From NCBI GenBank assembly GCA_025057975.1, contig JANWUV010000005.1, positions 1 to 64,000 on the forward strand: a stretch of DNA of 64,000 nucleotides. The letters run 5' to 3'. Shown here piece by piece: positions 28,048-37,248 of the stretch. The notes beneath the pieces are model-generated. The model had not been told where the DNA came from, did not search any database, and saw nothing but the letters and a program-made list of their open reading frames with translations. Source of the stretch: Chloracidobacterium sp. Lineage in GTDB: Bacteria > Acidobacteriota > Blastocatellia > Chloracidobacteriales > Chloracidobacteriaceae. How positions within the stretch are numbered: position 1 is the stretch's first letter; every line of letters starts with the position of its first letter. The position numbers were made by a program, and so were the translations under genes.

Positions 28048-28377
28048 ACGTTTGAATCCCTCCTTCGTCCTAAGGTTACGTTCTAAAGCAGGCAAACTCT
28101 GTTCCAGAATTTGGCGACGTTCTGGGATCTCACCGAGCCGAACAAGGTGTGTCTCGCGCAGGTGGGTTCTTAGAACGTCATTCAAAAGGCTTTCCACCTT
28201 GGGAAGGCGAAGGGCAACGGTACGCCTTCGGTGCGAGGTCATAAAACACAACCGCCTGCTTTTGGCATATAGGATACAAAAAAACAGACATTTCCAGAAA
28301 ATTGGAGTCCGTCAGATTGGCGTATCGGCGCGACACCGTGGTTGGTGAAAACACAGGCGTCAGCGCTTTTTCTTCAG
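28048..28377 (-). promoter_or_regulatory. Leader region of the Oar-like receptor gene
   Basis: The 330 bases between the receptor start and the next gene contain an in-frame open stretch of 68 codons (28048-28251) without a stop. Its predicted peptide is rich in Arg, Leu and Glu and does not look like an extension of the signal peptide. An A/T-rich stretch around 28260-28290 could hold the promoter. I see no clear operator. Confidence 0.35.
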
Positions 28378-29571
28378 CTACGCCGCCTGAGGGTAATCCA
28401 CCAGCCGGATGGTCAGTTTCGGCGCACGCCACGCCGCTGGTGCAAACAAGCTCCGCAGAACCTGTCTCTTGAGCGAGACATAATCCACGTCGCCCGCCAA
28501 TGCCTGGCGCATGATTGTCACGACGCCCCCATGAATCGTCGAAAGTTGCAACACCCGGTCAATAACCGACGCTCCCAACATCCCGCCACGGTAAAACTTC
28601 GGCAAACGTCGTGAGGCTTCGGTCAAATCCGCCTCAAACGACGCCCGCCACGCGCGGTCGTACGCCCGGATGTCGCCTGCCTGCAACGCCTGCGCCAGTA
28701 ACTGCGCCGAATGCAGGGCGTAAAAAATGCCCTCGCCAGTGATGGGATCGACAAAGCCGGCGGCGTCGCCGATCAGCGCCCAGCCGTCGCCGACGACGCG
28801 GTTTGTCTTCCACGACGCGCGTCGCAGCATCGGTACGCGCGCCGCGTACTTCACCCGGTCGCGCGGCAGTTCGCCTTGCCGGTGCCACCGTACAAAGGCG
28901 TCCAACTCTGCCCAGAGCTTCGCCGGCGGATACTCGCCACACTGATTGATAATGCCGTAGGAAATATGATCCGGGCGTGGGAACGCCCAGACATATCCCG
29001 TAAAACGCTTTGGGAACGCCACCACGGCGCGCGTCGCGCCCGCCGCCGGGACGTAGTACCCGCAGCACAGCGCCTGATCGGCGTCCGGCAGGCGGTGTCC
29101 GATTGTCCGCCGGACGAAACTTGTACAGCCGTCCGCGCCCACCACCACGTCCGCCGGCCAGCGGTCGCGGTCGGCAGCGACAGACCACCGATTTGCCGCG
29201 CGCGTCAGACCTGTCACGCGCCGGGGGATAAAATCCGCGCCGGCTTCCGTGGCGCGTTCCAGTAGTAGGCCGTTCAAGTTGCGGCGCGAAAAAATCTGAA
29301 ACGGCGCGCCGCCCAGCGGAAACACAACGCTGCGTCCCCCGGATGAAACGAGTTCAATTTCGTGGATGTCCTGACGTGGAAAACGCTGGGTTTTATCGAG
29401 GAGGAAATCAAATTGGCGGAGGGCTTTTGCGGTGACGCCGCCTCCGCACGGTTTTTCCCATGCGCCGCCCTGCAAATCGTATAACCGCACTCGCGCGCCC
29501 GCCGCAGCGAGCGCCGCTGCCAACGCCGACCCCGCCGGACCTGCCCCAACAATGGCGACATTGAAGCTCAT
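28378..29571 (-). CDS. FAD-dependent oxidoreductase, geranylgeranyl reductase family
   Basis: A 397-residue flavoprotein. The N-terminal FAD-binding motif is VAIVGAGPAGSALAAALAAAG, then PCGGGV, the hallmark of the geranylgeranyl reductase family. VVVGADGCTSFVRR, WAFPRPDHISYGI and GDAAGFVDPITGEGIFYAL (second FAD motif) follow. Members reduce isoprenoid double bonds in (bacterio)chlorophyll, quinone or lipid chains. In a phototroph this could be bchP, but no pigment genes are near, so the narrower name is not given. It is transcribed alone, with open intergenic DNA on both sides. Confidence 0.85.
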   Translation of the reverse strand: MSFNVAIVGAGPAGSALAAALAAAGARVRLYDLQGGAWEKPCGGGVTAKALRQFDFLLDKTQRFPRQDIHEIELVSSGGRSVVFPLGGAPFQIFSRRNLNGLLLERATEAGADFIPRRVTGLTRAANRWSVAADRDRWPADVVVGADGCTSFVRRTIGHRLPDADQALCCGYYVPAAGATRAVVAFPKRFTGYVWAFPRPDHISYGIINQCGEYPPAKLWAELDAFVRWHRQGELPRDRVKYAARVPMLRRASWKTNRVVGDGWALIGDAAGFVDPITGEGIFYALHSAQLLAQALQAGDIRAYDRAWRASFEADLTEASRRLPKFYRGGMLGASVIDRVLQLSTIHGGVVTIMRQALAGDVDYVSLKRQVLRSLFAPAAWRAPKLTIRLVDYPQAA

Positions 29572-30135
29572 AGCAAGAACAAGGGAAAGTGTAAGGAATA
29601 GAGAGTCAAGACGAAGAAGGAAGAATCATTCGGGTAGAGTTTGCCTTCGTGGACGATTTGCGACAGTAACGAGCGGACAAGGAAGTTCCTTGCTTTCAAC
29701 TTAGATGGATTTGGATGACCAGGGTAGTCGGGTGGTAGTCGGGTGGCGGGACTCCAAGCCGGCAGTAGAGCGTTTCATTCGCCTCTTTTAGCACACATTC
29801 AAGTCAGTCTTGCTCTCGACCGACTTCGCTTTCCAGACTAGAGCAGGTTCCGAAGTGATTTAGGACCGTAACCTTGGCGCGGCGGTCAGTTATTGGCAGC
29901 CTACCGGCCTCCGGTCCGCACAAGCGGGCGACCCATCCCCAATCCCCGCTGGACAGGGCAGGGAGATAGGATAGCTTTCTGTTGTACGGGCCGCTTACCG
30001 TAAGCTGCTGCGCGTTACGCCGTTAAAACGCGCTTCCACACAATGTCCTTTTGAACCGCGTGCCGGAGCGGCTGCGGGGCGACAAGCGCCGACTGCACTC
30101 GCTCCTATTTGGTTCAGATGGAAACTGAATCCTCT
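29572..30135. other. Intergenic stretch without supported gene
   Basis: About 560 bases between the flavoprotein start and the selA stop. No frame with coding character, no tRNA and no strong hairpin with a U-tract was found. A short imperfect direct repeat GGTAGTCGGGTGG occurs twice near 29725-29745. The promoter of the flavoprotein gene should lie near 29580-29650. Confidence 0.4.
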
Positions 30136-31551
30136 TTAGGCCGCGCCGCATGCCTTGGTGACGCTTGCTACTACGGCGCTGACGAGCGCTGCTTCTTGAG
30201 AAGGGAAAACCGTACGGGGGTCAAGCAGAATACGCCCGTCGGCGGTGCGCGTAATCACTGGCGGCGACGCCTGCCGCAGTTGGGTGGTTAAGTCGTCGGT
30301 GGAGCTGTGCTTTGGTACCAATGCAACCAGCGTCGTCGGAAGCTCGATGTTCGGCGCGCAGCCGCCGCCGATAGCCGACGCGCCCGGCGCAAGTTCAATC
30401 CGGCAGACTTCCGGCGAAATGCGTCGGCGCAGTCGCCGCGCCAATTGCTGCGCCCGCCGTTTGAGCGTCAGAGGCGACGTACGCAACATGGCCAAAATCG
30501 GTATGGCTGCCCAATTGCCCGCCCGATATAGGCGCAAGACGGCCTCTAGGGCGGCGTAGGTCAACTTGTCGGCCCGGAGTACGCGCATCAGGGGTCGCCG
30601 CCGAATCTGTTCGATGAGGTCGCGCCGCCCAGCGATGACGCCCGCTTGCGGCCCGCCGAGAAGCTTGTCGGCGCTAAACGTCACCACGTCTGCGCCATCG
30701 GCGAGCGACCGCGCTGGCATGGGCTCGTCGTGCAACCCGTCCGCCGTCAGGTCAGCCAGTAGTCCACTGCCGATATCATCAAACAAAATGAGGCCATGTT
30801 GCTTAGCCAGTTCGGCTAGTTCGGCAACGGTTGGACGCGCCGTAAAGCCGGTCATGCGAAAGTTTGACTGATGGACGCGGACAATGAGGCGCGTGTCCGG
30901 CGTCAGCGCCGCTTCGTAGTCGGCTAGGCGGGTTCGGTTGGTTGTCCCGACTTCCCGCAGCGCGACGCCGCTGTACGCCATAATGTCGGGGATGCGAAAC
31001 CCGCCGCCGATTTCAACCAACTCGCCGCGTGAGATGAGCGCTGCGCCGCCGCGTCCTAGCGCCTCAAGGACGAGCCAAACCGCCGCCGCGCAGTTGTTGA
31101 CGACAACCGCCGCCTCGCAGCCAAGTAGTTCCCGCCAGAGCGCCTCGCCGTGGGCGTCGCGTCGTCCACGCCGGCCGGTTGTCAGGTCATATTCCAGATT
31201 GGCATAGCCGCCCGCGATTTCAGCGATGGCTTCCAGCGCCGCCTGCGGCAACGGCGCGCGTCCCAAGTTGGTGTGCAGAATGACGCCCGTCGCATTGATG
31301 ACCGGGCGCAGCGACCGCGCTTCATACAGCCGGAGCCGTGCGGCTACGCAGAGTTGTTCAAACACTTGCTCGCTGATGAGGCCGCCCAACGCGACGGCGT
31401 TTTGAATAAGCTCGGCGCGGCGCTGGGCAATCACAGCGCGAGCCGCCGCACGGCGTTCAGCCGGTGTGTAAGCCTGCAAAGTCGGGTCGGCGTCCAATGT
31501 CTGCGCCAGACGCTCCACCGACGGCAGGACGCGCAGCCCTTCAGGCGTCAT
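30136..31551 (-). CDS. selA: L-seryl-tRNA(Sec) selenium transferase
   Basis: A 471-residue PLP enzyme converting seryl-tRNA(Sec) to selenocysteinyl-tRNA(Sec) with selenophosphate. The N-domain carries LRVLPSVERLAQTL. The catalytic part has LRPVINATGVILHTNLGRAP, EYDLTTGRRGRRD, HQSNFRMTGF, LILFDDIGSG and the PLP-lysine motif TFSADKLLGGPQAG. The start is uncertain. ATG at 31551 agrees with the family opening. A TTG at 31572 would overlap the FAA hydrolase stop by four bases. SelA implies that the organism makes selenoproteins. No in-frame TGA selenoprotein, selB, selD or tRNA-Sec was seen in the window. Confidence 0.94.
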   Translation of the reverse strand: MTPEGLRVLPSVERLAQTLDADPTLQAYTPAERRAAARAVIAQRRAELIQNAVALGGLISEQVFEQLCVAARLRLYEARSLRPVINATGVILHTNLGRAPLPQAALEAIAEIAGGYANLEYDLTTGRRGRRDAHGEALWRELLGCEAAVVVNNCAAAVWLVLEALGRGGAALISRGELVEIGGGFRIPDIMAYSGVALREVGTTNRTRLADYEAALTPDTRLIVRVHQSNFRMTGFTARPTVAELAELAKQHGLILFDDIGSGLLADLTADGLHDEPMPARSLADGADVVTFSADKLLGGPQAGVIAGRRDLIEQIRRRPLMRVLRADKLTYAALEAVLRLYRAGNWAAIPILAMLRTSPLTLKRRAQQLARRLRRRISPEVCRIELAPGASAIGGGCAPNIELPTTLVALVPKHSSTDDLTTQLRQASPPVITRTADGRILLDPRTVFPSQEAALVSAVVASVTKACGAA

Positions 31552-31568
31552 CTCTCCATCCCGATCCG

Positions 31569-32429
31569 TCAATCTTGTGGCGCGACAACGACATTGCGGA
31601 GCGTTCCGATGCGCTCAATTGTAATCGCCACTTCGTCACCGGGCTGGAGAAAAACCGGCGGCTGACGAAAGACGCCGACACCGCCCGGTGTGCCGGTGGA
31701 GATCACATCGCCCGGCTCAAGCGTCATCGCCTGCGACAAAAACCAGATGAGGTAGGGGATGTCGAAGATCATCTCGCGCGTGTTCGACGCCTGTATGACG
31801 CGCCCGTTGAGCGTGAGGCGGATATCCAGCGCGTGGGGGTCGGGAATGTCCTCGGCCGTCACAAGCCACGGCCCCATTGGGGCGAAGGTGTCGCAAGACT
31901 TCGCTCGCGTGAACTGCTTGTCTTGGCGCTGCATGTCGCGGGCGCTCACGTCGTTGAGCACGGTGTAGCCCCCAACGTAGGCGTATGCGTCTTCGCGGAC
32001 AATGCGGCGGGCCGTTTTGCCGATGACGAGGGCAAGTTCGGCTTCGTAGTCCACTTCGCGGCTGTTGGGTGGGAGAACGATCGGCCTGCCATGGCCGGTC
32101 ACGGCGCTAGCGTACTTGGCGAAAACGACCGGCTCAGTCGGCGGCGCTTTACCCTGTTCGGCGGCGTGGTCACGGTAGTTCAACCCAACGGCGATGATCT
32201 TGCCCGGTCGTGGGACAGGCGGCAGGAACTCGACCTCATCCAGCGGCGTCACGCCGTCGCCGCGCTGCGCCGCTTCCGTGACGTACGTGGACAACGCCGC
32301 GCGCGCCGCCACGTCGAGCGTGAAGAAATCCTTCGGCTCGGCGAGGATGTGACCGACCGCGACGGCGACCTGATCCACAATGGCGGCGGTGAAGGTCTTG
32401 GATTGGCGGCGCAAAAGGGCAAGACGCAT
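31569..32429 (-). CDS. Fumarylacetoacetate hydrolase family protein
   Basis: A 286-residue enzyme of the FAH family (acylpyruvase, 2-hydroxyhepta-diene-dioate isomerase and related). A short N-terminal domain is followed by the catalytic domain: IAVGLNYRDHAAEQG, PVVFAKYASAVTG, DYEAELALVIGK with metal-binding Glu residues, GYTVLNDVSARDMQ, and GDVISTGTPGGVG. The metal triad of Glu/Glu/Asp is intact. The exact substrate cannot be read. It is directly upstream of selA and probably co-transcribed with it, though no functional link is known. Confidence 0.9.
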   Translation of the reverse strand: MRLALLRRQSKTFTAAIVDQVAVAVGHILAEPKDFFTLDVAARAALSTYVTEAAQRGDGVTPLDEVEFLPPVPRPGKIIAVGLNYRDHAAEQGKAPPTEPVVFAKYASAVTGHGRPIVLPPNSREVDYEAELALVIGKTARRIVREDAYAYVGGYTVLNDVSARDMQRQDKQFTRAKSCDTFAPMGPWLVTAEDIPDPHALDIRLTLNGRVIQASNTREMIFDIPYLIWFLSQAMTLEPGDVISTGTPGGVGVFRQPPVFLQPGDEVAITIERIGTLRNVVVAPQD

Positions 32430-32533
32430 GAGCGTTCAAACGCTTTTTCAACATTTGGGGAACGGTGTCCGTACCGTCCGAAAAGTACGAACGGGCGGTA
32501 AAGAACCGCCCGCCAAAACTTCCCGATTGGTAG

Positions 32534-32606
<73 letters not shown>

Positions 32607-32654
32607 GGAAACAGGATATAAGTCGTCTGGCAACTCTCTGTCAAGCTGGTGACT

Positions 32655-33902
32655 TCAGTCTAGCGCGTACGCTGTGGTTACAGGCGACGGCTGCCTCCGC
32701 CAAGCTTCCTCCAGCAACTGCCCAAGCCAGCTCAGACCAACCTTCGTTGCATGCCACGGATCGGGCATCGCCATCAAATACACCAAGCGGCGCGTCAGAT
32801 AGCCGGCTAAGCCATTAAACGCCACGCCTAGGATGTTGGCGGCGGCTGTGCCGCGTCCGAGCGTCATCATCTCACCTAACGGCTCATACCGGTACTCCTG
32901 CAACAGCTCACCGCGTAAGGCGGCGTCAATGTTATGGGCGACCACCGCCGCCTGTCGGACAGCGACCTGCGCCGTCGCAGGCGCAGCAGCGCTCGCCGCA
33001 ATATCGCCCAGGGCATAGACTCCCGGAAAGCCGGGAACTTCCAGCGTCCGCCCAACGGGAATGCGTCCCCGCCGGTCACGCACAAACGGGAAGGCCGCCA
33101 ATACCGGCGTCGGACGGCTGCCGGCCGTCCATACTATCGTGTCGGCGGCGATATGCGCGCCGGTTTCCAGCTCAACACCGGCGGCGGAACAGCTCGCTAC
33201 CCCAACGCCTAAATGCAACTCGACGCCGCGCCGCGCCAACTCACGGCGCGCGAAACGCCGTAGGGACGAAGCGTACTGCGGCAAAATCTCCGGCAGCCGA
33301 TCAATCAGATGCAGCCGCGCGCGCGTTGGCGGCAGGCCGACTCGCTGTAACTCGGTGCGCAGCCGATCGGCTAGGACGGCTGACAACTCAACGCCGCTCG
33401 GTCCTGCGCCAATGACGGCAAACGAAATGGTTTCGTGGGGCGCTGCCGCCGCCCGCCGTACGGCATCCATCACGGAAGCTTTCAGCGCATGGGCGTCGGC
33501 TAGTGAGCGAAACGGTCGAGCGTACGTCTTGACGCCCGGCAAGCCAAAATCATCCGGCACGCCGCCGAGCGCCAGCACAACGGTGTCAGCTTCGAGCGTC
33601 GCCTCGCTGTCCGTTTGGCGGATGCGCACGCGACGACAATTCGCCTGAAACTCACCACCTACGACTTCGCCGCACACAAAACGGCAGCCGGATGGTAGAA
33701 CCTCGGTAAAGGACGGCGCAATCTGCCAATCGGCGACCTCGCCGGTCACAATCTCGTAGAGGAGTGGGAGGAACAGAAACGTCGGCGTGCGGTTGACGAG
33801 TGTCACCTCCGCTTGGCGCGTCACGCCAAGCAAACTCAACGCGCGTGCGGTGTACAGCCCGCCGAAACCGCCGCCCAAAATCAAGACCCGGTGCTTTGCC
33901 AT
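32655..33902 (-). CDS. ndh: Type II NADH dehydrogenase (NDH-2)
   Basis: A 415-residue membrane-attached flavoprotein passing electrons from NADH to quinone without proton pumping. The N-terminal FAD motif is VLILGGGFGGLYTARAL, then FLPLLYEIVTGEV. A second Rossmann motif for NADH is FAVIGAGPSGVELSAVLADR, and VYALGDIAA follows. The C-terminal part holds an amphipathic/hydrophobic stretch (about 350-380, ANILGVAFNGLAGYLTRRLVYLMAM) as expected for membrane binding. Transcribed alone. Ferredoxin-quinone or sulfide-quinone reductases share the fold, but the redox Cys pairs of SQR are absent. Confidence 0.9.
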   Translation of the reverse strand: MAKHRVLILGGGFGGLYTARALSLLGVTRQAEVTLVNRTPTFLFLPLLYEIVTGEVADWQIAPSFTEVLPSGCRFVCGEVVGGEFQANCRRVRIRQTDSEATLEADTVVLALGGVPDDFGLPGVKTYARPFRSLADAHALKASVMDAVRRAAAAPHETISFAVIGAGPSGVELSAVLADRLRTELQRVGLPPTRARLHLIDRLPEILPQYASSLRRFARRELARRGVELHLGVGVASCSAAGVELETGAHIAADTIVWTAGSRPTPVLAAFPFVRDRRGRIPVGRTLEVPGFPGVYALGDIAASAAAPATAQVAVRQAAVVAHNIDAALRGELLQEYRYEPLGEMMTLGRGTAAANILGVAFNGLAGYLTRRLVYLMAMPDPWHATKVGLSWLGQLLEEAWRRQPSPVTTAYALD

Positions 33903-34029
33903 GGCCGACCCAACCAGATAAGCGATGGATGCCGTCGCGCAGGCGCGGCGATATGGCGCGGCAACCGGCTACGCCACAAACCAACCACCGGCGGGCAAGC
34001 CGACCGCAGCGGGTAGGGCCGGCGGGAGT

Positions 34030-35847
34030 CTAACGGGAATCCTTCTCGCTGCGCACGAAACGCGCCACTTCACCAAGGCTGGTCATGCTTTCATTGTTGA
34101 GGTAGTTGCTGATGTCCTCCGGGTCGTTTTCCTTACCGACTGCGCGCGCCGACAGACCAATCTTCCGATTGGCTTCATCAAGTTTAAGAATTTTGAACGG
34201 CATGACCTGTCCGACCGACACCACTGATTCAGGACGGTCTACCCGTTGATCAGACAGCTCTGAAATGTGACACAACCCTTCGATGCCTTCCTCTAGCTCC
34301 ACAAAGACGCCAAAGCTGGCGGTGCGGACGACCTTGCCCATCAACACGTCACCCGGCCGGTGCTTCTGGAAGAAGCGCTCCCAAGCGTTTGGTTCAAGGT
34401 CCTTGATGGAAAGGCTCAGGCGTCGGTTCGTCGTGTCAATGTTGGTGATAATCGCTTCAACCGTCTGACCCTTCTTCAGGACCTCCGAAGGGTGCTTGAT
34501 GCGCTTCGTCCACGAAAGATCGGACACATGAATCAAGCCGTCAATCCCATCTTCGATTTCGACAAAGGCCCCGAAGTCCGTTAGGTTGCGCACTTTACCA
34601 GAGACGCGCGAACCCACCGAGTAGCGCTGCGTAATGGTGTCCCAAGGGTTCGGCTGAACCTGCTTCATCCCAAGGCTGATGCGACGGTTGGCTTGATCCA
34701 CTTCCAGAATCATCGCCTCAACTTCATCACCGACCGACACGATCTTGGACGGGTGCTTGGTTCGCTTCGACCACGTCATCTCCGAGACATGGACCAGTCC
34801 TTCGACCCCCTCCTCCAGTTCAACAAACGCCCCGTAGTCGGTGATGGACACCACCCGTCCCTTGACAATGTCGTTGCGTTTGAATCGCTCCGTCACTGTA
34901 TCCCATGGGTCCGGCAGCAGTTGCTTGTAGCCCAAACTGACCCGTTCTTTCTCACGGTCGAACTTGAGCACTTTGACCTGCACCGTGTCGCCGATGTTGA
35001 ACAAATCGGACGGCTTGGGCAGGCGTCCCCAAGACATATCTGTGACGTGCAGCAGCCCGTCAATCCCACCCAGATCGATAAAAGCCCCGTAGTCGGTGAG
35101 ATTCTTAACCCGCCCAGAAACAATGACATTTTCATCGAGGATGCGCAGCGTCTCGGCCTTACGCGCCGCTAACTCCTCTTCCAACAGAACTTTCCGCGAC
35201 AGGACGATGTTGTTGCGCTTCTTGTTGAGCTTTAAAATGCGGAACGTTAGTTCTTGTCCAATCAGCGCATCTAAGTTGCGAACTGGGCGCAAGTCCACTT
35301 GGCTGCCCGGCAGAAAGGCCTTCACACCGCCTAGATCAACGTGCAGCCCGCCTTTAGTGCGTTCAATGATCCTACCTGAAATGGTTTGGTTCTCAACGAA
35401 CGCTTTCTCAATGACTTTCCAGAGATGGTGCCGCCGGGCGTCGGTGTAGGACAGTTCCACATAGCCGTCGCCGCCCTCAAGCTGCTTGACCATGACCTCG
35501 ACTGAAGCGCCGCAAGCAACGGTCAACTCTCCGTCCGGCCCAAGGAATTCCTCTTTTGGTACCAGTCCTTCCGACTTAAACCCAATGTCAACGACGACGC
35601 CACGCTCCGTGATGGAAACAACCCGTCCGGCGACAATATCTCCCGGAGCAATCGAAGCGGAGGTCTGCTCATAGTCGTCGAGCATGGCGGCGAAATCCGC
35701 CTCCTCGCTAGGCTCCGCTCCGGGCGCAACGGCGGACGCCGTATCCGACGCGGCGACTTCTGGGGCTGGTGGAGAGGTCACGACCGGCGTACGCAGCGGC
35801 GTGATGGTCACGCCCTCAGGGCCGGCCGGCTGCACATTGTCTGCCAT
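34030..35847 (-). CDS. rpsA: 30S ribosomal protein S1
   Basis: A 605-residue protein with six S1 (OB-fold) repeats that helps mRNA bind the 30S subunit. An acidic Ala/Pro-rich N-terminal extension of about 60 residues is followed by repeats. Clear examples are GDIVAGRVVSITERGVVVDIG, VKNLTDYGAFIDLGGIDGLLHVTDMSW, VVSITDYGAFVELEEGVEGLVHVSEMTW and VRNLTDFGAFVEIEDGIDGLIHVSDLSW. The C-terminal tail after the sixth repeat contains DPEDISNYLNNE. The ATG at 35847 is the conserved-type start. Confidence 0.95.
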   Translation of the reverse strand: MADNVQPAGPEGVTITPLRTPVVTSPPAPEVAASDTASAVAPGAEPSEEADFAAMLDDYEQTSASIAPGDIVAGRVVSITERGVVVDIGFKSEGLVPKEEFLGPDGELTVACGASVEVMVKQLEGGDGYVELSYTDARRHHLWKVIEKAFVENQTISGRIIERTKGGLHVDLGGVKAFLPGSQVDLRPVRNLDALIGQELTFRILKLNKKRNNIVLSRKVLLEEELAARKAETLRILDENVIVSGRVKNLTDYGAFIDLGGIDGLLHVTDMSWGRLPKPSDLFNIGDTVQVKVLKFDREKERVSLGYKQLLPDPWDTVTERFKRNDIVKGRVVSITDYGAFVELEEGVEGLVHVSEMTWSKRTKHPSKIVSVGDEVEAMILEVDQANRRISLGMKQVQPNPWDTITQRYSVGSRVSGKVRNLTDFGAFVEIEDGIDGLIHVSDLSWTKRIKHPSEVLKKGQTVEAIITNIDTTNRRLSLSIKDLEPNAWERFFQKHRPGDVLMGKVVRTASFGVFVELEEGIEGLCHISELSDQRVDRPESVVSVGQVMPFKILKLDEANRKIGLSARAVGKENDPEDISNYLNNESMTSLGEVARFVRSEKDSR

Positions 35848-35948
35848 GGATTTTTGGAAAGCGTCTCTGTTCGAAGTCGTATTTGTGGAAGCTTGTGACT
35901 ATACAATCTTCTTCAAACGGATGTCAAGCCATCCCAAGCCCCACAAAT

Positions 35949-35981
35949 AAAAATGACGACGAACCTTGCGTATTCGTCGTC
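35949..35981 (-). terminator. Rho-independent terminator behind tRNA-Gly (GCC)
   Basis: GACGACGAA (35955-35963) pairs with TTCGTCGTC (35973-35981) around a nine-base loop. On the reverse strand the stem is followed by ATTTTTATT, ending transcription after the tRNA. On the plus strand four T follow as well. Confidence 0.75.
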
Positions 35982-35996
35982 TTTTGTCGTTTCGTA

Positions 35997-36072
<76 letters not shown>

Positions 36073-36344
36073 AAACACCCCCATTTCACTGTACAAGTTA
36101 CAACGAGGTTAGTGGATGCTAGGCGGCTTGTCAAGTTTCTTGCGCGCCGCCGCCTAACGGCGCGCAAGAAGCCGCCACGGCGGGGTGAAATTTGTGCTTT
36201 CTGAAGAAGTGGGTTGTGTCGTTTCCAAAAGTGTACGAAAATGTACTTAACCGTCGAGCATCCACAGGCTCTGACGAGTCTCGTCCCCGGCGGCTTCGGT
36301 CCGCTGACGACCGGCGGAGACGCAGCCGCCACGGGAGTTTCGCC

Positions 36345-36944
36345 ATGTCGGCGCCAATCGCCAAAACGTTCGATAGTATTGTTCACCACCTCAACGCGCG
36401 GACTGAGCAGAACGGAGGCGGGCTGCCGGTGACGGAAACCGACACGTTCCGCACTCTGAACTTTTCACTCATGCTCAGTATCTCGCACTACATTGAAGAC
36501 CGCTTCATCGAGAAGGGGCTTTCAGGCCTCTTTATCGCCTCGTTTCAGAAGTTATCGCTGTTTTTGCCGCAGCAGGAGCGGTACGCCACCATCGCCAAGA
36601 CCTCGCAGGCGGTCTGGATTATCGGCGAACCGGACATTACACCGCCTGCTGTAGCAGAGCGCATTCGGTTTTTCCGTCCCGCCGACTGTGAGTGCCAAGA
36701 CTACTGGATTGTTCTCAGCGATGATCCTCGTTTCCGCATCGCCCTATTTGCCCGTGAACGACGGGATACCGCCCGCCCGGCGGCGTCCGGCAAGAACGGT
36801 TATGCTAGGGGCAAGCGAAGCTTCGAGGGGTTCTGGACCTACCGGGATGAGTACATAGACGCCATCCGCAACAGCGTTCAGACGCACTACGCCCGCCCAG
36901 AATACTTGGTCTTACCGCAAACGGACACCTTAGTGGTTTCCTAA
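36345..36944 (+). CDS. Stand-alone DICT sensory-domain protein
   Basis: A 199-residue soluble protein that matches the DICT domain pattern: LMLSISHYIEDRFIEKG, LFIASFQKLSLFLPQQERY, AVWIIGEPDITPP, then DYWIVLSDDPRFRIALFARE and FEGFWTYRDEYIDAI. DICT is a sensory domain found with diguanylate cyclases and two-component proteins and linked by context to light responses. Here it is alone, with no output domain. The ATG at 36345 follows GGGAG. The gene converges on the ubiquitin-like gene; whether they work together is unknown. The 270 bases between the tRNA-Gly and this start hold no other gene. Confidence 0.65.
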   Translation: MSAPIAKTFDSIVHHLNARTEQNGGGLPVTETDTFRTLNFSLMLSISHYIEDRFIEKGLSGLFIASFQKLSLFLPQQERYATIAKTSQAVWIIGEPDITPPAVAERIRFFRPADCECQDYWIVLSDDPRFRIALFARERRDTARPAASGKNGYARGKRSFEGFWTYRDEYIDAIRNSVQTHYARPEYLVLPQTDTLVVS

Positions 36945-36966
36945 AACTATCGCCGACGGACTCGTC

Positions 36967-37212
36967 CTAACCACCGCGCGTGTTGAGGAAGATCCCAATC
37001 GTGTCCCCGGAAACGACGCCGACCTGAGCCAGCGTTTGGTGGGGACGTAACTGCACATTGCGGAAGACAAGCGTTGTGCCCGGTACGTTTGGAATAATGC
37101 CGGCCTCCACGAGGTTTCGCACAATGGCGTCCGCCGTCATATCGTCGGAAACGGTAACTTCAACTTCCTTCCCGTTGTTTTCGTTGCGAAATGTAACGTC
37201 AACATCCGCCAT
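36967..37212 (-). CDS. Ubiquitin-like beta-grasp protein ending in Gly-Gly
   Basis: An 81-residue protein beginning MADVDVTFRN. The strand-strand-helix-strand pattern of ubiquitin is visible: two strands in residues 4-22, a helix at TADAIVRNLVEAG (26-38), a strand at TTLVFRN, the turn VQLRPHQTLAQVGVVSGDTI (53-72), and a last strand IGIFLNTRGG. The protein stops directly after Gly80-Gly81, so no protease is needed to expose the tail. Helix and turn resemble the YukD/EsaB group more than MoaD/ThiS, but the free GG fits activation by an E1. The E1-like gene is two genes upstream on the same strand. It is probably the activated or conjugated component of the set at 36967-38950. Target unknown. 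Confidence 0.8.
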   Translation of the reverse strand: MADVDVTFRNENNGKEVEVTVSDDMTADAIVRNLVEAGIIPNVPGTTLVFRNVQLRPHQTLAQVGVVSGDTIGIFLNTRGG

Positions 37213-37248
37213 GGAAACAACCTCGACTTAGGCTTTCAACCTCTTGGC

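Noticed and set aside
29572-30135. Insertion-sequence remnant in the gap before selA
   Set aside because: No terminal inverted repeats, target duplications or transposase motifs could be recognised.
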